Shown piece after piece: positions 31,648-37,464 of a DNA stretch of 37,464 nucleotides. Every line of letters begins with the position of its first letter. The stretch's first letter is position 1. The notes beneath the pieces are model-generated. The model worked only from the letters and a program-made list of their open reading frames with translations, ran no database searches and was not told where the DNA came from. The stretch covers positions 1-37,464 of the forward strand of contig SHMU01000013.1 in NCBI GenBank assembly GCA_008080765.1, written 5' to 3'. This DNA is from Promethearchaeota archaeon (GTDB lineage: Archaea > Asgardarchaeota > Lokiarchaeia > Sigyniarchaeales > SOKP01). The position numbers and the translations under genes were made by a program.

Positions 31648-33618
31648 ATGAAAAAAGGTTATTTTGGAAAGATTTTATGGGTTAATCTTTCAAGTGAAGA
31701 GTTTAAAGAGGTCGCTCTCCCAGATGAATTTTATCGTCAATATCTCGGGGGGTATGGATTAGGATGTAAATTACTGTATACTCATATGATACCACAAATC
31801 AATCCCTTATCAGAAAATTCATTATTGGGGTTCTTTCCAGGCCTTCTAACAGGCTCAATGACTCCACTATCGGGTAGATATATGGTAGTGGGTAAATCTC
31901 CCTTGACGGGATCATGGGGTGATGCCAATAGTGGAGGTACATTTGGTCCTGAGATAAAAAAATGCGGATATGATGGATTAATCATAGAGGGGAAGGCAGA
32001 AACTCCAAAAAATATTTCTCTCCTAAAAGGAACAAAAGAAATAGAGGATGCCTCGGACATTTGGGGCTTAGACGCCATAGAGGCAGAGGAGGAATTAAAA
32101 AGTAAATTTGGACAATTTATCAAAATAGCAGTAATCGGTCAAGCCGGAGAAAAATTATCAAAAATTTCAGGGATTGTCAACGACAAAGGAAGAATTGCAG
32201 CTCGTTGCGGGCTTGGAGCGCTAATGGGCTCTAAAAATTTAAAAGCAATTAATTTGAAAGGATCACAAAAACTTCCTATTTATGATAAAAAGCATTTAAT
32301 AGAACTAACAAAGCAATATAATCAAGCATATGCCCAAGAAGAACCGGGCTTTTTCTCGAATATGCTGTTGAAGATTGTACCAAACATGGGAAAGACGATG
32401 CGGCGTTTAAATATCAGCATGTCGGGTTCTGGAGGGATGGTAAGAACAATTTATCATAATCTTGGAACGAGCATGGGTAATACAATAGGAGCAGAGACGG
32501 GAGACTCCCCCGTGAAAAATTGGGGTGGCATAGGGCAATATGATTTTCCCATGGAAAAATCTAAAAATATCTCCGCCAATTTAATTCGAGAATATAAGGT
32601 AAAAGAATATGGGTGCTTTAGTTGCCCCATACAATGCGGGGGAATCTGTAAAGTTCCCGAACTTGAGTTGGAAGAAACGCATCAACCAGAATACGAGACA
32701 TGTGCTGCTTTCGGAACCCTCCTACTTAATAATGACCTTTTATCGATTTTTAAAATAAATGAGATTTGTAATAGAGCAGGAATAGACACCATTTCCACCG
32801 GAACAACCGTTGCCTTTGCAATAGAATGTTATGAGAATGGACTCTTAACAGATGAGGATACAAACGGATTAGAATTAACATGGGGCAATTCAGACTCGAT
32901 TATAACGCTTGTAAAACAAATTATTGCCCGAGAAGGATTAGGAAATCTCTTGGCGGATGGAGTGAAAGTAGCAGCTCAAAAAATCGGCAAAGAGAGTGAA
33001 CAATATGCGATGAATGCAATGGGACAAGAGATAGCAATGCATAATCCTAGAATGTTCGATTCTCTGGCCTTTTCCTATGCGTATGATCCCACTCCAGGAC
33101 GTCACACCACAGCTAGTATAGATTTTATCGAAATTGGAGCTGTTGATAAGGGTAAATTTATTGAGGGCTTTTCCTTTCCCAAAGGATGGAAGAAGGACGA
33201 GCATAAAAAAGCAAAGGCCCAGAAACTAGCAACACAATTGCACCAAGTAATCAGCTGTACTGGATTATGCATGTTTACCACCTTATTTGGAAAATATCCT
33301 TTGTTGGAATTTATCAATGCATATACAGGATGGGATATTACTTTAAAAGATCTTCTTGAGAGCGGGTATAGAATCCAAACACTCCGGCAAGCCTTCTCTA
33401 TCCGAGAGAGAGTTAACTTTATGGACCAAGAACTTCCGGGAAGGATTACGGGACATCCTCCCGATGAAAGAGGTCCCATGAAAGGAGTATCAGTAGATTA
33501 TAAGCAATTTTACAAATTGTATTGCAAGCAAATGGGATGGAATCCGGAGAATGGAATCCCCTTGAAGAAGACTCTTAAAGATTTGGATCTAGAATTTACA
33601 ATTTCCGATCTTTATTAA
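31648..33618 (+). CDS. Tungsten-dependent aldehyde:ferredoxin oxidoreductase family
   Basis: These enzymes oxidise aldehydes to acids with ferredoxin, using a tungsten-bispterin cofactor and a 4Fe-4S cluster. The start KKGYFGKILWVNLSSEEF, then YLGGYGLGCKLLY, and PLSGRYMVVGKSPLTGSWGDANSGGTFGPEIKKCGYDGLIIEG are typical of the N-terminal domain. Cluster cysteines are C323, C326 and C330, with C537 or C541 as the fourth. ATG 31648 is chosen over an in-frame codon 42 bases upstream because the family begins there. Length is 656 residues. The natural aldehyde cannot be told. Confidence 0.92.
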   Translation: MKKGYFGKILWVNLSSEEFKEVALPDEFYRQYLGGYGLGCKLLYTHMIPQINPLSENSLLGFFPGLLTGSMTPLSGRYMVVGKSPLTGSWGDANSGGTFGPEIKKCGYDGLIIEGKAETPKNISLLKGTKEIEDASDIWGLDAIEAEEELKSKFGQFIKIAVIGQAGEKLSKISGIVNDKGRIAARCGLGALMGSKNLKAINLKGSQKLPIYDKKHLIELTKQYNQAYAQEEPGFFSNMLLKIVPNMGKTMRRLNISMSGSGGMVRTIYHNLGTSMGNTIGAETGDSPVKNWGGIGQYDFPMEKSKNISANLIREYKVKEYGCFSCPIQCGGICKVPELELEETHQPEYETCAAFGTLLLNNDLLSIFKINEICNRAGIDTISTGTTVAFAIECYENGLLTDEDTNGLELTWGNSDSIITLVKQIIAREGLGNLLADGVKVAAQKIGKESEQYAMNAMGQEIAMHNPRMFDSLAFSYAYDPTPGRHTTASIDFIEIGAVDKGKFIEGFSFPKGWKKDEHKKAKAQKLATQLHQVISCTGLCMFTTLFGKYPLLEFINAYTGWDITLKDLLESGYRIQTLRQAFSIRERVNFMDQELPGRITGHPPDERGPMKGVSVDYKQFYKLYCKQMGWNPENGIPLKKTLKDLDLEFTISDLY

Positions 33619-33686
33619 TGCATTCTCTCTTTTCTAATTAATATCACTAATAAACTTAATAAGAGTAGTACTCATACCTACTGCAA

Positions 33687-34142
33687 ATGACTGATCACAC
33701 GCTTAGAAATTTCATTAAAGAATTAGAAAAAAAGAAACTCACATCCCATCGCAAATTTCCCGCAATTTCAGAAATTATTGATGATAAACAATATCAGTTG
33801 AAAGTCAAGGGTATATATACCTTATCTGCTCCCCACGATCATATCTATCTGTTTATCATAAGAAATTATAATAAAAATCCAAAAAAGCGCTACTTCCTTT
33901 GCTCTTCATTAGCTTCTGTAAGTTCAGATTTATTGGTATTGGTAGCAAAGGATTTTGCTCTCCAACACGATATCAAGTTAATTCAATATAGCTTAAATCC
34001 TAATCTACTGCGGTTAAATCTTTTAGCTCTTAAAGAAATAACAATTCCTAAAGATTTCTCACAGATCCTTTCTTTACTACGAGAATATAAAAGTATTTTT
34101 AAAATACGATTGAGAAAAATAAATGATCTGACACAATTATAA
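33687..34142 (+). CDS. Hypothetical protein, 151 residues
   Basis: This soluble protein has alternating short hydrophobic strands and helices (YQLKVKGIYTLSAPHDHIYLFIIRNY; CSSLASVSSDLLVLVAKDFALQHDIKLIQYSLNP). It has no signal peptide or known motif. The order of strands and helices could suit a small alpha/beta fold. It lies 68 bases after the oxidoreductase and 87 before pyruvate kinase on the same strand, so it might be co-transcribed with either. Family not recognised. Confidence 0.65.
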   Translation: MTDHTLRNFIKELEKKKLTSHRKFPAISEIIDDKQYQLKVKGIYTLSAPHDHIYLFIIRNYNKNPKKRYFLCSSLASVSSDLLVLVAKDFALQHDIKLIQYSLNPNLLRLNLLALKEITIPKDFSQILSLLREYKSIFKIRLRKINDLTQL

Positions 34143-34229
34143 AAATTAAACGCATACGTTTTAAAGCAACCTTTTCAATACTAATATTAATATAAAAAAA
34201 TTCTAATAAAAATAATTTAAAACTGACTA

Positions 34230-35705
34230 ATGTCTTTTCGCGAAAATACTATTAAAATTATTGCCACGTTGGGACCCTCAAGTGATGATGAAGCGACCAT
34301 TAAGAATTTGATCAAAACAGGAGTGGATATCTTTAGACTAAATTTTTCTCATGGAAGTCATGAACAAAAAGAAATTTTAATCAATAGAATTCGTCAGATA
34401 AATGATAATATTGCAATTCTTGCAGATATTCAAGGACCTAAGATTAGGGTTGGATCCTTCAAAAATGACGAATCTGTTCAATTGACTACTGGAGAGACCG
34501 TAAAAATATATGAAAAAGATATATCAGGAGAAAAAGAACAATTCTCTATCCCTCTGGAAGGATTTCTAAATTCCATGGGTGTTGGAGATGTATTCTACAT
34601 TAATGATGGAATCATTAAAATAAAAGTAAAGGAAAAAAAAGAGGAATACCTTGTGGGTGAAATTTTAACGGGTGGGAATATCAGTAGTAATAAAGGAGTA
34701 AACATTCCCTCGGGAGAACTAAAACAAAAAGTACCCACAAAAAAGGATATAAAAGATTTAGAATTCATCGCTAAGTTGGATCTAGAATATGTGGCAATTT
34801 CCTTTGTAGCGGGAGGAGATGATGTATTGCGCGTAAAAAAGATCTTAGAAAACTCCGGAAATACCGATATTAAACTTATTTCTAAGATTGAACGTCCTTT
34901 AGCCTTGGATAATTTTGACCAAATCCTTGAGGTCTCTGATGGTATTATGATAGCTCGAGGGGATCTAGGAGTCGAAATTTCTCCTGATAAAGTACCTCTT
35001 AAGCAAAAAGAACTTATTTATCAGTGTAATAAAGAAGGAAAACCTGTCATCGTTGCAACTCAGATGTTAGAATCTATGACCAACTCTCCCGTTCCAACAC
35101 GTGCAGAAGCTGCTGATGTGTTTAACGCTGTACTTGATGGAACCGATGCTGTTATGCTTTCTGGAGAGACTGCCATTGGAAAATATCCCATTAATGCGGT
35201 GCTTTTTATGAATCGCATCGCATATACTGCAAATGAAAACATGCCTATCCGCAAACCAGATGAATATGATTCTGATAGATTAACACATACCCAAACATTA
35301 GGACATGCCATTCATTCCCTTGCAAAAGAAATGCAAGAGCTTAATTTTCGCGGAAAAATCCTCGTCATCACCCGAGGAGGGTACGGCGCACGTATGATCG
35401 CAAAATATCGACCTCATCTGCCCATCATCGCCATTACCCCGTATAAAAAAACAGCGCGCGAGTTAAACCTTGTCTATGGCGTCCAACCCTTTCATATTGA
35501 AAATATTGATTTTTTTAAAATGGACACCGAAAGTATCATTACTCAAGCCGTACGGTTTGCTGTAGATATTGAAGCTGTCAATGAAAATGATCATGTGATC
35601 ATTCTTTTGGTGTCTAGAAAATATCAAGAACGAGGTAATCTCGTGGGACTTTACTATGTAGGTGAAATTTTAGAAAAATCCGATTCATCAAAAAACAAAG
35701 AGTAG
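34230..35705 (+). CDS. pyk: Pyruvate kinase
   Basis: The enzyme transfers phosphate from phosphoenolpyruvate to ADP in glycolysis. The start IKIIATLGPSSDDEATI, substrate-site segments RLNFSHGSHE and ILADIQGPKIRVG, and the active-site stretch LISKIERPLA are clear. So are MIARGDLGVEI and VATQMLESM. The B domain sits between about residues 70 and 170, and the C-terminal regulatory-type domain is complete. Length is 491 residues. A weak TATA-like stretch precedes it. Together with the aldehyde oxidoreductase it suggests a fermentative or peptide/sugar-using metabolism. Confidence 0.95.
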   Translation: MSFRENTIKIIATLGPSSDDEATIKNLIKTGVDIFRLNFSHGSHEQKEILINRIRQINDNIAILADIQGPKIRVGSFKNDESVQLTTGETVKIYEKDISGEKEQFSIPLEGFLNSMGVGDVFYINDGIIKIKVKEKKEEYLVGEILTGGNISSNKGVNIPSGELKQKVPTKKDIKDLEFIAKLDLEYVAISFVAGGDDVLRVKKILENSGNTDIKLISKIERPLALDNFDQILEVSDGIMIARGDLGVEISPDKVPLKQKELIYQCNKEGKPVIVATQMLESMTNSPVPTRAEAADVFNAVLDGTDAVMLSGETAIGKYPINAVLFMNRIAYTANENMPIRKPDEYDSDRLTHTQTLGHAIHSLAKEMQELNFRGKILVITRGGYGARMIAKYRPHLPIIAITPYKKTARELNLVYGVQPFHIENIDFFKMDTESIITQAVRFAVDIEAVNENDHVIILLVSRKYQERGNLVGLYYVGEILEKSDSSKNKE

Positions 35706-35844
35706 TACTTTTCTAAAATGCTCTCTTTCCTTTTTTCTCCTTTTTTAGAAACCAAAATTAAATCAGCACTATTTAAAATAACCATAAATATACTTATAAT
35801 GAATTTTTTAATTTAAAAAAGAAAAAGAAATAGGAAAAGACTAA

Positions 35845-36756
35845 TTATGAATCATCTGCGGAAATAAGAACATATCCCTCAATTACCGTGCAACCAAATT
35901 CATAACTATGCTCTGCGGGGTGATTTGGGGAGGTATAGGTATTCGAAAGTCCACTAAGCGAGATCCCTCCTATATCTGCGCTTACATTCTCAGTACTGTC
36001 AAAATAATCGATAATTATATTTCCCGTAATTATAGCTATTGTACCTGATACATCATTTATCATTTCATCATGCTGAGCAATGTTAAGATAAATTGTTCCT
36101 GTAATATCCAAAATATTAAATTGACACTCATTTAGATACGAATTGTTGTGAAAGGTCGAACTAATGATACCCGTAGTTGTTCCAAGATTAATATTCCCGC
36201 GGATGTTGCTTGCAATAACCTCTGCGCTAATATGCCCATCAACAGTGAGAAGATTTAAGTCATGTATTTCATTACCTCCAAGAAATGTGGTGAGGATATC
36301 CCCTGAAACCGTGGTGAGGTGAACATTTCCTAAAGTCACATTTTCAGGGACACTCAAGAATATCGAACCATTAGTGGTTAATATATTAAGATTATATTGT
36401 AAATCCGTTCGTAGCACCACTTTAATTACTTCCACTTCCTTAGGAATAATAACTGTAGTTCCCTCCTCTGTTGTCTGACTAAATTGCGGAATCCCTATTA
36501 TTTCATTGGATCCCAGTTTAACGCTTACTCTTTCATTTGTGGGTGTAGTATTATATCCTATTATAGCATTACATACATCCAATTTTATTAATAAATCTTC
36601 GGAAGAACCATTTGATTGTAGTTTAAGAAAATCATTCGGGTCTTCTGAAGAAGCATTCGCAGAATAGACAAAAAAGGACGATACCAATATCCCCGTTGTT
36701 ATTAGAGCAGAGATGACCAATATAGGTATTATCACTTTAGCTTTCATTTTTTTCAT
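35845..36756 (-). CDS. Secreted protein with a DUF4097-like repeat domain
   Basis: A signal peptide or anchor (KAKVIIPILVISALITTGILVSSFFVYS) opens this 303-residue protein. The rest consists of repeated strands of about 20 residues with the pattern L-x-L-x-T-x-x-G-x-I (for example LNILTTNGSIFL, VHLTTVSGDILT, LNLLTVDGHISAEV, INLGTTTGIIS). This suits a beta-helix of the DUF4097 type found on archaeal and bacterial surfaces. N-x-S/T sites are common. It is convergent with pyruvate kinase; function unknown. Confidence 0.7.
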   Translation of the reverse strand: MKKMKAKVIIPILVISALITTGILVSSFFVYSANASSEDPNDFLKLQSNGSSEDLLIKLDVCNAIIGYNTTPTNERVSVKLGSNEIIGIPQFSQTTEEGTTVIIPKEVEVIKVVLRTDLQYNLNILTTNGSIFLSVPENVTLGNVHLTTVSGDILTTFLGGNEIHDLNLLTVDGHISAEVIASNIRGNINLGTTTGIISSTFHNNSYLNECQFNILDITGTIYLNIAQHDEMINDVSGTIAIITGNIIIDYFDSTENVSADIGGISLSGLSNTYTSPNHPAEHSYEFGCTVIEGYVLISADDS

Positions 36757-37000
36757 TAAAATTTATATTTAATTGACCTATATTGAAAAGGTTTCTTATT
36801 TAATTTAAATAAAATTTAACCCAATTTTTGCATCTTAGTATAGACCAATCTTTGCTCCAATTGAAAATAAAAAAGCCATCCCTAAGTTTCTAAAACGATA
36901 AAAACTAAAAAAGTGTTCATTCACAATTATGTGTGGTTTTTATATAAAATTCAAGATTAACAGATGCTATAATAATATCTTCTCATGGAGTGATATAAAT

Positions 37001-37117
37001 ATGAATATCAACAAAAAAGCAATAGTCGCCTTAAGCTTATTATTGGTGGTGGCCTATGGACTCTCAATGGCAACTGCTGGTGTAAGTACCCCCGGATGTA
37101 CTGAATCGGGTCCTTAA
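37001..37117 (+). CDS. Small secreted or membrane peptide, 38 residues
   Basis: ATG 37001 follows GGAG at 36987-36990 at usable spacing. The chain starts NINKKAIVALSLLLVVAYGLSMATAG, a good signal peptide with an Ala-x-Ala-like site, leaving a mature tail of only about 12 residues (VSTPGCTESGP). The single cysteine could be lipid-modified or disulfide-bonded. The open frame extends further upstream, but those codons look unlike coding sequence. Function unknown. Confidence 0.45.
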   Translation: MNINKKAIVALSLLLVVAYGLSMATAGVSTPGCTESGP

Positions 37118-37312
37118 ATCAATTAACCCCCATTAATCATACTTTCTTTTTTTATTTAAACCTCTTGATGTCGAAAATAGTAAAAAAGCTTCTGAAATAT
37201 TGAGAAACAAAAGATTGTATATTTTTAGAACAGACCTAATGACAAGAGTTAGATGATCTATATTCCATTTGAATCTCTACAGGTTTGATGCTTTAATTAT
37301 TCACCATAGGAT

Positions 37313-37354
37313 CGGCACGGAAGCCCCGTCCTTTAGGGCGGGGAGGAAGTGCCG
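37313..37354 (+). repeat. TnpB-element-type hairpin
   Basis: CGGCAC (37313-37318) pairs with GTGCCG (37349-37354), and inside it CCCCGTCC pairs with GGGCGGGG around TTTA. The core AAGCCCCGTCC-TTTA-GGGCGGGGAGGAAGT has the same layout as the hairpin at 160-200. This type is common at ends of archaeal IS200/IS605 and IS1341 elements. Here it lies about 70 bases before a tnpB start, rather than after a tnpB. Confidence 0.6.
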
Positions 37355-37377
37355 TTAGATAGTATTAGGTGACAAGA

Positions 37378-37385
37378 TTTAAATA
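37378..37385 (+). promoter_or_regulatory. TATA-like box for the second tnpB
   Basis: TTTAAATA is centred about 40 bases before the ATG at 37422. A start of transcription about 25 bases downstream would leave a leader of some 14 bases. Confidence 0.4.
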
Positions 37386-37421
37386 CTTGCGTTATCATTA
37401 TCATTATAAGGTTGAGTTCTA

Positions 37422-37464
37422 ATGAAGTTTTGTAAGACGGCACAGATACAGATCATCGGAGAAA
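37422..37464 (+). CDS. tnpB: TnpB-type protein, N-terminal start (partial)
   Basis: The ATG opens a frame running off the window: MKFCKTAQIQIIGE. This matches the N-terminus MKxxKTAQIKI of one group of archaeal TnpB (IS1341/IS605 OrfB) proteins. Only 14 residues are visible, so the call leans on the hairpin just upstream and on the motif. It need not be the same element as the TnpB end at position 3. Confidence 0.5.
   Translation, partial: MKFCKTAQIQIIGE

Overview
The window (about one third G+C) reads as an archaeal chromosome, most likely an Asgard archaeon (Promethearchaeota) of the Lokiarchaeia kind. Archaeal-type ribosomal proteins (S4e, L32e, L19e, L34e, L14e), TATA-like boxes and intron-bearing tRNA genes mark it as archaeal. 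A Roadblock/LC7 protein, a zinc-ribbon/Yip1-like membrane protein, an EMC3/Oxa1-type DUF106 protein, and a complete-looking selenocysteine (Sec) apparatus outside the methanogens point to Asgard. The lineage call is inference from gene content and was not tested by phylogeny.

Layout: (1) 3-200, the C-terminal end of a TnpB-type gene with a hairpin like the 3' end of its guide RNA. (2) 464-6816, the distal part of the S10/spc ribosomal cluster, L24-S4e-L5-S14-S8-L6-L32e-L19e-L18-S5-L30-L15; the expected secY is missing after L15. (3) 6973-10377, an ECF-type membrane S component, two surface proteins and a Roadblock protein. (4) 10456-16960, the Sec region: selB (minus strand), a zinc-ribbon coiled-coil protein, two overlapping Nudix genes, tRNA-Sec(UCA) and SepSecS. 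(5) 17153-19382, an unrecognised protein, tRNA-Ile(UAU) with two introns, and two coiled-coil proteins. (6) 19532-22689, a tight run of SAM hydroxide adenosyltransferase, a Nudix-NMN adenylyltransferase fusion and RNA 3'-phosphate cyclase. (7) 23505-30814, a P2-type cation ATPase, a zinc-ribbon/Yip1-like protein, then L34e-Cmk-L14e, tRNA-Ser(GGA) with two introns, and DUF106; these last are normally neighbours of secY. (8) 31164-37117, a small hypothetical, an aldehyde:ferredoxin oxidoreductase, pyruvate kinase and secreted proteins. (9) 37313-37464, another TnpB-type hairpin and the start of a second tnpB.

The most notable signal is in the RNA genes. tRNA-Sec has the 9/4 fold, a UCA anticodon and an encoded CCA, but about 30 extra bases containing a hairpin sit exactly where a four-base D-loop should be. 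The tRNA-Ile and tRNA-Ser genes each carry an anticodon-loop intron plus a second intron at the same T-loop position (about 59/60). With selB and SepSecS close by, the window holds much of a Sec-encoding system, although no selenoprotein, PSTK or SelD gene is visible here.

Other points are a Nudix-NMNAT fusion in the opposite order to the known NMNAT-Nudix proteins, tandem micro-ORFs in the selB leader, and several intergenic stretches with nested inverted repeats that may be unannotated structured RNAs.
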